From an uncultured Micrococcales bacterium (GTDB lineage: Bacteria > Actinomycetota > Actinomycetes > Actinomycetales > Microbacteriaceae), in assembly GCA_903929105.1 (NCBI GenBank), contig CAIYTL010000161.1, forward strand, positions 1-14,722: DNA of 14,722 nt, written 5' to 3'. Positions 1-6,894 of this stretch are shown piece by piece. The notes beneath the pieces are model-generated. The model ran no database searches. It was given only the letters and a program-made list of their open reading frames with translations, and was not told where the DNA came from. The first letter of the stretch is position 1. Every line of letters begins with the position of its first letter. Position numbers and translations under genes: made by a program.

Positions 1-2821
1 TAAGTATCAACAAAAGTTGCACACCTTTGGTGATCGACCAACTTTGTCGCCAAGAATATCCAATCGTTTGGCTGTCGTTAGCCGCGGTAACTCGCCAGAG
101 CCAACCAAACTCTGTTTGGCCAACCAGCTCGAGTTCACGCACCGAATTAAGTGCAGCGTTCAAGTCTGGCGAGTTGCCTTCAGGCACCAAGACAAAACCA
201 ATGTTTGCAGCTTCGAGCGCTGGAGTGAGTTTTTGGCCATTTGCTGAAACCAGGTTTGCCACCAAAGTATCAATCGCTAGGTATTCGCTATTTTTCGACT
301 CATTTTGAGCAAGCGCATAGCGGTAGGCAGTCGAATTTGCTTCGAGTTGCAGACCTTCGGGCCAGACCAAAGTGGCCGCAAATTTGTGATCATCAAGTTG
401 AGCAATCTTGAGCAGCCTGAGGTGACTGCCCTGAGCGGCTTCGGCTGCCACAATCGCGGGAACGGTTCGGCCGTCATTGTGGCTCAATAAAACCGGTTGA
501 CTTGGCAAGAGTGGAGTGCTCACGCCAAAGGCACCTATTGATGCAATAAGCAGGGCTACCAGACCAAGTGAACCAAAGCCACCAGCAAGCTTCTTGTGAT
601 TCGCAGCAACGGCTTCTAGACCCAAACCGGCAGCCAAAATTAAACTCATCGAAACCACCGCTGTGCTTGAAGCTGCGCTGCCGTGCACTTCAAGGCTTGC
701 AAACCAAGACTCTTGCAGCACGAAACCGGCGGCAGCGGCAACCACGGCTGCAGCTATGAGGCCAAATGCAACCAGCGCTCGATTTGCAAAGAGAGCCGCG
801 AATGCAAACAGCCCAACGAACGCAGGCCAAACCATAAGCCACTGCCAACCTTCGGGTTGTGAAGATGAGGCTATGAACCCATTCGGCAAACCTGCCAGCA
901 CTTGCCAAAAACTCTGCGCGGCAGAATCGACCGGCAACCCAGGGTCGCTAAAAATTGCCAGAGGATGCCCCAGAGACACGGCCATGTACCACGCATACGG
1001 CGCTATCAGCGCGGCCGCAAGCGCGGGAATCCAGGTCAGCACTGCGAGTCGTTTAGGTTTGACAAAAGCCAAAACAGCTAGGCCACAAAGCAGCACTAGC
1101 GCTGACGCCGAAGACGCCACCGTGACTGCGGCAAAAAGCAAACCGCTAACGCCGATCCAGCTTGATTGCCTGGCGCGAGCATTTCGACCAGCCGATACAT
1201 TCAACAATTTAGAGACCGAAATCACGAGCCATGGCAAGGCGACCCAGGTCAAGATTGCTCCGATGCGAGCTTGTTCTTGAGCTGCCAAAAGACTTGGCCA
1301 GAGCGCGTAACACAGGGCCAGCAGGTTTCTGATCCAGGCGCGCTTAGTCGCTAGGCCAGTGGCGTGCCAGGCGCCCGAAAAAGCTAGCGACCGTGCCAAC
1401 AAAACTAAAACAGCCAACGCCAGGCTCGGGGTAACGAACCAGAACGTGCCAATTGCGGTCAGCAGCCAGTTAATCGGGTCACTGGGAGCTGCTAGGCCTA
1501 ATCCGTTGTATTGCCAAGAAGAACCTGCACGACCTGCCAGTTTTAGCCAGTCATTGCTCAGCGGTGCGAATGAGCCACCGACAGCTGCATCAGCCGTGGG
1601 CCAATATTGCCAACTCGAAATTAGCAGTGCCATAGATATAAACCAGGCTCCAGCGGCTGCAAAGCTGCGGCTGCTCGGCGTCGGTGTGTTTTGTGAATCT
1701 GTTTGGGCTGCTGCGGAATTACCCGCAAAGTCGTCTGCCACGTGATCTTGCAACATTCGGTTTCGGTGTCGAACCATCGCCCAAGTTGCTCGCAACGGCC
1801 ACAAAGCGCGCAATGAAATATCTCGGTTTCGGTTTGCCTTGGCTCGGCTAAGAAGTCGAACCGGCAGGGTAAAAAAGCCCCAAAGCGCCGCCGAAAGCTC
1901 GGTGAAAACTAGGTTCGGTCGCTTGCTTGCAATGCTCCAAAGGGCTCGAAAAATGCCGTTGGCTGGCAACAGAATTGCATAAAGCCAAACCAAGGTCACG
2001 GGCAAATAAGCCAATTGCAGGTGTATCTCAGCACGCCGCTTGGCTGTCTCAGTGCTTCCCTGCAACCACTTTCGCGGGCGTTTGCCATTCAAGCTAAGTT
2101 GCGCGTGACCGATGCGGGCGGCAGGCACCACCACAACTCGATAACCGCTCAGACGCGCACGAATTGAAAAGTCAATGTCAGATGCCAAGTTTGGCGCGTG
2201 TCGGTCGAAACCCTGAAGCCGACGATATAGATCTGCCCGAATTAGGGCACCAGCTGTTGAAATGGCAAAAACGTCATCAACATCGTCATGCTGCGCTTGG
2301 TCAAGTTCGTGGTCGACCAAACTAAAGATTCCGCCCAGCTTGGTAAGCGTCAGACCTTGCTGCACGATCAGGTTAGGCTGCGCTGGGTCTAAGTGTTTCG
2401 GGCCCAACATTGCGACCGAGGGCGAAAGGTCGGCCGCAGCTAAAAGTTTTTCGAGGGCATCGGGCTCGGGCACACTATCGTCGTGCAACACCCAAAACCA
2501 AGAACTTTGGTTCTCGCCACTATCACCGTCGATTAAATCAATCGGGTCAAGCGCGTTGCCGGCAAGGTTGGGCGTAGTGTAAATCGACGCTATCTGCGAA
2601 GCACCCGCTGAAATTAAGGCGCTAAAACTGTTGTCGGTGCGGCGAATGACTTTAGAAATTCGAAACTGAGCAAGAATTTCTGAAGGTTCAGCGCCCGAAG
2701 AACTGTCAACGGCAATAATTTCGTCGACCTGACGGGTTTGCGATGCAACAGCGAGTAGCGTCTTTTTCAGCCAATCTGGCTGGTCGTGACTGATTACTAC
2801 CGCTGAAACGCGAACACTCAT
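1..2821 (-). CDS. Family 2 glycosyltransferase fused to a large multi-membrane-span region (partial, C-terminus beyond the left edge)
   Basis: Reading the minus strand from the ATG at 2821 gives 940 codons with no stop, so the gene runs off the window. Residues 1-250 are a GT-A glycosyltransferase domain: N-terminal strand VSAVVISHDQ (5-14), a DXD-like metal/nucleotide-sugar site LHDDS (112-116), and the later acidic motif SDIDF (214-218). From about 268 onward there are roughly a dozen hydrophobic segments (about 270-292, 388-405, 450-476, 520-540, 556-586, 590-612, 660-703, 720-768 and a last one starting near 932), with a soluble stretch at about 775-930 that is probably extracytoplasmic. 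I recall proteins of about 1000 residues with this architecture in many Micrococcales; their acceptor sugar is unknown to me. The likely role is building a cell-envelope glycan at the membrane. It starts 21 bases behind whiB with no strong ribosome site, so it is probably read from the whiB transcript. The exact activity is inferred. Confidence 0.9.
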   Translation of the reverse strand, partial: MSVRVSAVVISHDQPDWLKKTLLAVASQTRQVDEIIAVDSSSGAEPSEILAQFRISKVIRRTDNSFSALISAGASQIASIYTTPNLAGNALDPIDLIDGDSGENQSSWFWVLHDDSVPEPDALEKLLAAADLSPSVAMLGPKHLDPAQPNLIVQQGLTLTKLGGIFSLVDHELDQAQHDDVDDVFAISTAGALIRADLYRRLQGFDRHAPNLASDIDFSIRARLSGYRVVVVPAARIGHAQLSLNGKRPRKWLQGSTETAKRRAEIHLQLAYLPVTLVWLYAILLPANGIFRALWSIASKRPNLVFTELSAALWGFFTLPVRLLSRAKANRNRDISLRALWPLRATWAMVRHRNRMLQDHVADDFAGNSAAAQTDSQNTPTPSSRSFAAAGAWFISMALLISSWQYWPTADAAVGGSFAPLSNDWLKLAGRAGSSWQYNGLGLAAPSDPINWLLTAIGTFWFVTPSLALAVLVLLARSLAFSGAWHATGLATKRAWIRNLLALCYALWPSLLAAQEQARIGAILTWVALPWLVISVSKLLNVSAGRNARARQSSWIGVSGLLFAAVTVASSASALVLLCGLAVLAFVKPKRLAVLTWIPALAAALIAPYAWYMAVSLGHPLAIFSDPGLPVDSAAQSFWQVLAGLPNGFIASSSQPEGWQWLMVWPAFVGLFAFAALFANRALVAFGLIAAAVVAAAAGFVLQESWFASLEVHGSAASSTAVVSMSLILAAGLGLEAVAANHKKLAGGFGSLGLVALLIASIGAFGVSTPLLPSQPVLLSHNDGRTVPAIVAAEAAQGSHLRLLKIAQLDDHKFAATLVWPEGLQLEANSTAYRYALAQNESKNSEYLAIDTLVANLVSANGQKLTPALEAANIGFVLVPEGNSPDLNAALNSVRELELVGQTEFGWLWRVTAANDSQTIGYSWRQSWSITKGVQLLLIL

Positions 2822-2842
2822 GGTTGAGGTCGCTTCAGCGCT

Positions 2843-3148
2843 TTAGGCGCGCTTCTTGAGCTTGCGACGCTCGCGCTCTGAAAGCCCGCCCCAGATTCCG
2901 AAACGCTCGTCGTTTTCAAGGGCGTAGTCGAGGCACTGAGCTTTCACTTCGCAACCGCCGCAAATTCGCTTGGCGTCACGAGTTGATCCGCCTTTTTCAG
3001 GAAAAAATGCTTCAGGGTCAGTTTGAGCACAGAGTGCCTCGGCCTGCCATGCCAGTGCGTCAGAGTCAGGGTTTGCATAAGCGCCTGCTACCCCAAGCAG
3101 GATCGGATCGATGAACCAGTTTTCGGGAACCCGGCTGTTACTTTCCAT
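2843..3148 (-). CDS. whiB: WhiB-family iron-sulfur transcriptional regulator (WhiB2/WhmD-like)
   Basis: This 101-residue protein has the four cysteines that bind the 4Fe-4S cluster of the Wbl family: C40, then C63-x2-C66-x5-C72. The family turn GIWGG is at 84-88 and a basic, DNA-binding tail (RERRKLKKR) follows. WhiB proteins act with the housekeeping sigma factor on actinobacterial promoters and are almost unique to that phylum. The neighbourhood of envelope-glycan and mannose-metabolism genes resembles the setting of mycobacterial whiB2 (whmD), which is tied to septation; assigning this protein to that subgroup is inference from context. The ATG at 3148 is preceded by AAGGA eight bases upstream (3157-3161). 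The protein ends 21 bases before the glycosyltransferase start, suggesting one transcript. A promoter overlapping a palindrome cluster lies upstream. Confidence 0.95.
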   Translation of the reverse strand: MESNSRVPENWFIDPILLGVAGAYANPDSDALAWQAEALCAQTDPEAFFPEKGGSTRDAKRICGGCEVKAQCLDYALENDERFGIWGGLSERERRKLKKRA

Positions 3149-3203
3149 GCTGTGAATCCTTATCTTTAACGCTGCTGGTCAGCAGTCGCTCAATGACTTT
3201 CGT

Positions 3204-3240
3204 CGTTGTAATTACACTGGTGTAACTCCCTATAAGTCAA
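3204..3240 (-). promoter_or_regulatory. Probable whiB promoter overlapping palindromes
   Basis: On the minus strand TTGACT (3235-3240) and TGTAAT (3211-3216) are separated by 18 bases, a good match to a housekeeping actinobacterial promoter. It would start transcription near 3204 and give whiB a leader of about 55 bases. The -10 element lies inside the TTACAC/GTGTAA repeat cluster. The promoter is inferred from sequence only. Confidence 0.55.
3207..3225. promoter_or_regulatory. Two overlapping perfect palindromes, candidate operator
   Basis: TGTAATTACA (3207-3216) is a perfect 10-base palindrome. It overlaps TTACAC-TG-GTGTAA (3212-3225), a perfect six-base dyad around a two-base centre. The half-site TTACA(C)/(G)TGTAA therefore occurs three times within 19 bases. 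The cluster covers the proposed whiB -10 and its upstream side, a typical place for a repressor or autoregulatory site. I cannot assign it to a known regulator; it does not match the CRP/GlxR, LexA or NrdR consensus as I know them. Confidence 0.45.
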
Positions 3241-3344
3241 GTTGAGACAAGCCTTGCTTCACACTCGGGCGTGTCGCAAACTTTTTTAGGCAACCAGCGG
3301 TGTTATCGAGTTGAATGCTGCCTGAATTGCCCGTGAAATCAAGG

Positions 3345-3381
3345 TTTTCAAGCAGAAACAACAAACCGCTAACATTGACGC
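3345..3381 (+). promoter_or_regulatory. galE promoter, probably giving a leaderless mRNA
   Basis: TAACAT (3370-3375) fits the TANNNT -10 consensus and ends six bases before the galE ATG, so transcription should begin at or next to the A of the start codon. No Shine-Dalgarno sequence precedes the ATG. A weak -35 (TTTTCA or TTTCAA, about 3345-3351) is present. Leaderless messages are common in actinobacteria. The remainder of the divergent gap (3241-3344) shows no gene, only a small T-rich stretch. Confidence 0.5.
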
Positions 3382-4341
3382 ATGAGTGTATTGGTGACTG
3401 GCGGAGCAGGTTATATCGGCTCGCATGTTGTAAGACTGTTACAAAATCGCGGCGACAAAGTTGTGGTTGTCGACAACCTTTCAAACGGAATTCAGGATCG
3501 AATCGGGGCCGCGACACTCGTTCAAATTGATTTAGCCAGTGAAACAGCGACCAAGACCTTGGTCGAAACAATGCGCGCTCATGAGGTTACCGCCGTGATT
3601 CACTTTGCGGCTCTGAAACAGGTTGGCGAATCGGTTGCGCGCCCAGAGTGGTATTTTCAGCAGAACATCGGTGGCCTCGCAAACCTGCTAACTGCAATGC
3701 ATGAGGCACAAGTTAACAGGCTAGTTTTTTCATCAAGCGCCGCCACATATGGCATGCCCGACGTGCCTGCCGTTAGCGAAGAAATTTTATGCGAGCCAAT
3801 AAACCCTTATGGTCAAACCAAATTAATTGGTGAGTGGATGGTCGCAAACGCAGCCACGGCTTGGGGTTTGCGCGGGGCAAACTTAAGATACTTCAATGTT
3901 GCCGGTGCTGGTTGGCCAGAGCTAGCTGACACTGCAGTGGCAAATCTGGTGCCGATTGTCTTCGCCGCTCTTCGCGCCGGCAAATCGCCGAAAGTTTTTG
4001 GCACTGATTACCCAACTGTTGACGGAACCTGCGTGCGCGATTATGTTCACGTTCTTGATCTGGCTGAAGCTCACTTGAGCGCTCTTGACTACCTAGAACA
4101 AGACAATCGGCCGCACAGCACATTTAACGTTGGCACTGGGCAAGGGTCTTCGGTGCTTGAGGTGTTGGCGCAGGTTCGACTCACCACGGGCATCAATTTT
4201 GAAGCCGACCTTCAGCCGCGACGAGCTGGTGACCCGCCATCACTGGCTGCCGATGTTACGCGCATTCGCGAAACGTTGGGCTGGTCTGCCTCTAGAAATC
4301 TAAAAGACATCATCGACAGCGCTTGGGCGGCGATTAGCTAA
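3382..4341 (+). CDS. galE: UDP-glucose 4-epimerase
   Basis: A 319-residue protein of the short-chain dehydrogenase/reductase fold that interconverts UDP-glucose and UDP-galactose with bound NAD. The NAD-binding loop TGGAGYIGSH is at residues 6-15, the serine-rich substrate segment SSSAATYG at 117-124, and the catalytic Y-x3-K at Y143/K147 (YGQTK). The GTDYPTVDGTCVRDYVHV segment typical of GalE lies near 206-223 and supports GalE over other extended-SDR sugar enzymes. Length is close to the family norm of 320-340. It is cytoplasmic and would supply UDP-Gal (or UDP-GalNAc if it is bifunctional) to the neighbouring glycosyltransferase system. It stands alone on the plus strand, divergent from whiB and convergent with manA ten bases away. 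The ATG at 3382 is chosen because it places the Rossmann strand at the N-terminus and sits directly behind a -10 element. Confidence 0.93.
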   Translation: MSVLVTGGAGYIGSHVVRLLQNRGDKVVVVDNLSNGIQDRIGAATLVQIDLASETATKTLVETMRAHEVTAVIHFAALKQVGESVARPEWYFQQNIGGLANLLTAMHEAQVNRLVFSSSAATYGMPDVPAVSEEILCEPINPYGQTKLIGEWMVANAATAWGLRGANLRYFNVAGAGWPELADTAVANLVPIVFAALRAGKSPKVFGTDYPTVDGTCVRDYVHVLDLAEAHLSALDYLEQDNRPHSTFNVGTGQGSSVLEVLAQVRLTTGINFEADLQPRRAGDPPSLAADVTRIRETLGWSASRNLKDIIDSAWAAIS

Positions 4342-4353
4342 GCAAATTTTGCT
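4341..4353. terminator. Small dyad between convergent galE and manA
   Basis: AGCAA-ATT-TTGCT forms a five-base stem with a three-base loop, spanning the last base of galE and the end of the manA stop codon. It reads similarly on both strands and could serve as a weak bidirectional end signal. The stem is short and has no true U-tract, so this is tentative. Confidence 0.25.
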
Positions 4354-5446
4354 AGCAGGCTAAAAATGCTCGACCGCTGCCTGACAGGCTCACGAACTTT
4401 GCGTCAGAAGTCACCAGAGCAGCTTCGCCGCGTTTAATCACCAGGTGTTCGCCAAGGCTGTCAGAGATCGAGATTTCGCCACCGTCGCAAAGCAGAATCG
4501 AATCACCCGAAATCTTTAGGTCGGCTAACACTGTTGCGCCGGTCAAATCAAGCCGATACAAGGCAAAGTCTGGGCAGTCGGCTTGGTAGCGAGACAGACC
4601 AGTAAGAATCGGTTTTGGCTCAAGAATTTCAACCCTCGAACTCACAAACTGCACAACCGTTTGAAGTTCGGCTATGTCTACGTGCTTGGGGGTTAGCCCG
4701 CCTCGCAGAACGTTGTCTGAGGCTGCCATGATTTCAACGCCTAGACCAGATAGGTAGGCATGAATGTTGCCTGCCGGCAAATAAAGGCCTTCACCGGCTC
4801 GCAGGCTGACGTGGTTCATCATGAGCGCAACGATTATTCCGGGGTCACCCGGGTAGAGCTCATGCAACCGACACGCTAGCTCTGACTTGGTGGCGAGGTC
4901 GGCCGTGACTTTATCGAGCTCACCTTTTGATGCAAAAGCTAGGTTAAAGGTTTGGCGAAGACCATCTGCCCCGCTGAGAGCTGATGCAAAAGGAGCCATC
5001 GAAGGCCCAAAGCTTTGAAAAAGTTCGATGGTCTCTGAAACTTCGCGAAAACCACACAGGGCTTCAAAGCCATCAACCAAAGCCACGATCATCTCGGGTT
5101 TGTGACGGTCATCTTTGTAATTGCGCGAGGGCGAATCAAGTGGCACTCCGGCAGAATTTTCGCGAGCAAAACCCTCAACTGCCTGAGCCGAGTTTGGGTG
5201 AGCTTGAATGCTCAACGGTTGGTCTGCTGCCAAAATTTTCAAAAGATAGCTGAGCGGCTTGCCTTCGAGAGCAGCTAAAACTGTGGTGGATGGTTCGTCT
5301 TCAAAAAAAGTTAGTGACCCAGAGTGCGTGCCATACCAAACTTCAGCCATCGGCCCACCGGTTGCAGGCAAGCCAAAAAAGTCGGCGATTAGGGTTTTTG
5401 ACCCCCACGCATAGTCGCGCGCCGAGTTGGCTATCTTGCGAATCAC
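4352..5446 (-). CDS. manA: Mannose-6-phosphate isomerase, class I
   Basis: Zinc enzyme interconverting fructose 6-phosphate and mannose 6-phosphate, the entry to GDP-mannose and mannosylated envelope polymers. From the GTG at 5446 the protein has 364 residues. It begins IRKIANSARDYAWGS, typical of the family start. Zinc ligands are visible: Q81 and H83 in SIQAHP, E118 in HKPEM, and H229 in LPAGNIHAYLSG (222-233). The segment ASDNVLRGGLTPKHVD (242-257) is also characteristic. The open frame extends upstream to 5521, but those 25 extra residues look unlike the family and would overlap the divergent polymerase gene. The GTG is preceded by GAAAGG nine bases upstream (5456-5461), so I prefer it. 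It converges on galE and diverges from the polymerase gene. Confidence 0.93.
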   Translation of the reverse strand: MIRKIANSARDYAWGSKTLIADFFGLPATGGPMAEVWYGTHSGSLTFFEDEPSTTVLAALEGKPLSYLLKILAADQPLSIQAHPNSAQAVEGFARENSAGVPLDSPSRNYKDDRHKPEMIVALVDGFEALCGFREVSETIELFQSFGPSMAPFASALSGADGLRQTFNLAFASKGELDKVTADLATKSELACRLHELYPGDPGIIVALMMNHVSLRAGEGLYLPAGNIHAYLSGLGVEIMAASDNVLRGGLTPKHVDIAELQTVVQFVSSRVEILEPKPILTGLSRYQADCPDFALYRLDLTGATVLADLKISGDSILLCDGGEISISDSLGEHLVIKRGEAALVTSDAKFVSLSGSGRAFLAC

Positions 5447-5474
5447 CAGTGCCTGCCTTTCAAATGAAACTGTT

Positions 5475-5511
5475 TTAACTTTAGGTGAGTCACAGCAATA
5501 AACTGAGACCC
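5475..5511 (+). promoter_or_regulatory. Candidate leaderless promoter for the polymerase gene
   Basis: TAAACT (5499-5504) fits TANNNT and ends seven bases before the ATG at 5512; TTAACT (5475-5480) could be the -35 with an 18-base spacer. There is no Shine-Dalgarno before the ATG, as expected for a leaderless message. The alternative GTG at 5485 has poorer signals. This is inferred from sequence alone. Confidence 0.4.
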
Positions 5512-6894
5512 ATGCATGCAATCACCGAGCCGATTCGCATCATTACCGACCCCCGACAGAAGGGCTACCGGCCAAGAACTTGGATCGCAACGGGTGGCGT
5601 GTTTATTTTGATGGCCGCTGACGGTGTTCGTGCTGGGGTCGGCTGGTGGGGCTGGTTTATCGCCTTTGCAGTTTTTTGGGCGCCAGCTATGGTGTTGTTG
5701 TTTCGCAGCAAACTTGCCCGACTTTGGGGCCAGTTGCCGCTTTCACTAATTGCAATTCACGCACTAATGCTGCTGAGCCTGATCTGGTCTGCCTACACGT
5801 TTTATACGTTTCGAGTTTTAGGTTTGCAGTTTGGTCTAACTCTGTTCGCGCTGTTTCTGGTGGCGAGGTTTGACTGGCGAGAGCTGCTAAGAATTTTTGC
5901 AAATGTGATTCGCGTAATTTTGGCCAGCTCTATCGTCTTTGAACTTTATGCAGGAATCACACACACCATGATCAGGCCTCTAGTTTTTGACAACCCCGGA
6001 GGCGCTGCGGCAAACTCAACCTATTTTTGGACCGAAGCGAACATTTTTAAAGGCGAACGAATTCAGGGAATCGTCGCTAATGCAAACACGTTAGCGGCCA
6101 TTGCGATGGTTGGGGTGATTCTGTTTGCGGTTGAGCACATGATTTTTGGCGTTTCGCGCTGGTTGAGTTGGGTCAGCATGATTATGGCCGCCCTAACCAT
6201 CGCTCTAACCAAGTCGGCGGGCGTCGGTTTCGCTCTAATCACGGTTATCTTGGCCGGCGTTGTTTCTATTGCTGCTGAAGGCAAAGATCGTGACACTCGC
6301 CACAAGTACTATCGGCTAGCCTGGTCGTTTTCTGGAATAGTCATGTTTTTTGCCTTGGTTTATCGCAACGAGGTGTTCACGTTTATTGGCAAGAGCCCTG
6401 ACATGACCGGGCGTGCAGGCATCTGGAAGAACGTTATGGCGCTAGTCGCACAGCGCCCAATTCAGGGGTGGGGCTGGGTGAGTTACTGGATTCCCGGCAT
6501 CAAACCTTTCAAAGGCCTTGGCGTTGTTCACGGCGTTGAGTACTACCAATCGCACAATGCCTACATCGAAATGTTCTTTCAGCTGGGAATCATCGGTTTA
6601 GCGCTATTTGTCGGGCTTTTGATAGTGGCTTTTGTGAAAGTGTGGCGGCTTGCGGTTCGCCACACGAACCCGCTTTATTTGTGGCCAATTTTGTTGTTAG
6701 TGGGCCTCATGGCGCAAAATCTAACCGAGTCGCGCATGCTGGTTGAAATCGGATGGGTGTATCTGGTCATCATCACGGTAAAAGTGAATGAGCCTATTGA
6801 CACTTTGGAACCCGTGGGCAGGTCAACAAAACGTGCAAAGTTGGTTCCAAGGCAACTTCGTCGGCTGATTTTGAAGAGTCAGCCTAAGGAATAA
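5512..6894 (+). CDS. O-antigen ligase / Wzy-type polysaccharide polymerase, polytopic membrane protein
   Basis: From the ATG at 5512 this is a 460-residue integral membrane protein with about ten to twelve hydrophobic segments. The O-antigen ligase/polymerase signature lies in the second half: GRAGIWKNV (300-308), RPIQGWGW (315-322) and SHNAYIEMFFQLGIIG (347-362), the last holding the histidine conserved in WaaL/Wzy enzymes. The loop between the segments near 275 and 350 should be outside the membrane. Such proteins join lipid-linked glycans to each other or to an acceptor. In a Gram-positive actinobacterium the substrate is probably a wall polysaccharide rather than O-antigen; ligase versus polymerase cannot be settled from sequence. 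An alternative GTG start at 5485 adds nine residues. The C-terminus is basic (about 436-455), probably cytoplasmic. Its 3' end overlaps the convergent LysM gene by 11 bases. Confidence 0.88.
   Translation: MHAITEPIRIITDPRQKGYRPRTWIATGGVFILMAADGVRAGVGWWGWFIAFAVFWAPAMVLLFRSKLARLWGQLPLSLIAIHALMLLSLIWSAYTFYTFRVLGLQFGLTLFALFLVARFDWRELLRIFANVIRVILASSIVFELYAGITHTMIRPLVFDNPGGAAANSTYFWTEANIFKGERIQGIVANANTLAAIAMVGVILFAVEHMIFGVSRWLSWVSMIMAALTIALTKSAGVGFALITVILAGVVSIAAEGKDRDTRHKYYRLAWSFSGIVMFFALVYRNEVFTFIGKSPDMTGRAGIWKNVMALVAQRPIQGWGWVSYWIPGIKPFKGLGVVHGVEYYQSHNAYIEMFFQLGIIGLALFVGLLIVAFVKVWRLAVRHTNPLYLWPILLLVGLMAQNLTESRMLVEIGWVYLVIITVKVNEPIDTLEPVGRSTKRAKLVPRQLRRLILKSQPKE

Noticed and set aside
663..1745. 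Plus-strand open frames of 205 and 128 codons
   Set aside because: They lie opposite the 940-codon glycosyltransferase frame, are rich in Ala/Ser/Arg/Thr without family motifs, and have no ribosome sites.
3255..3290. Possible terminator (ACAC-TCGGGC-GTGT followed by TTTTTT)
   Set aside because: The stem is only four bases, the T-run is separated by several bases, and it lies between two divergent genes with nothing to terminate.
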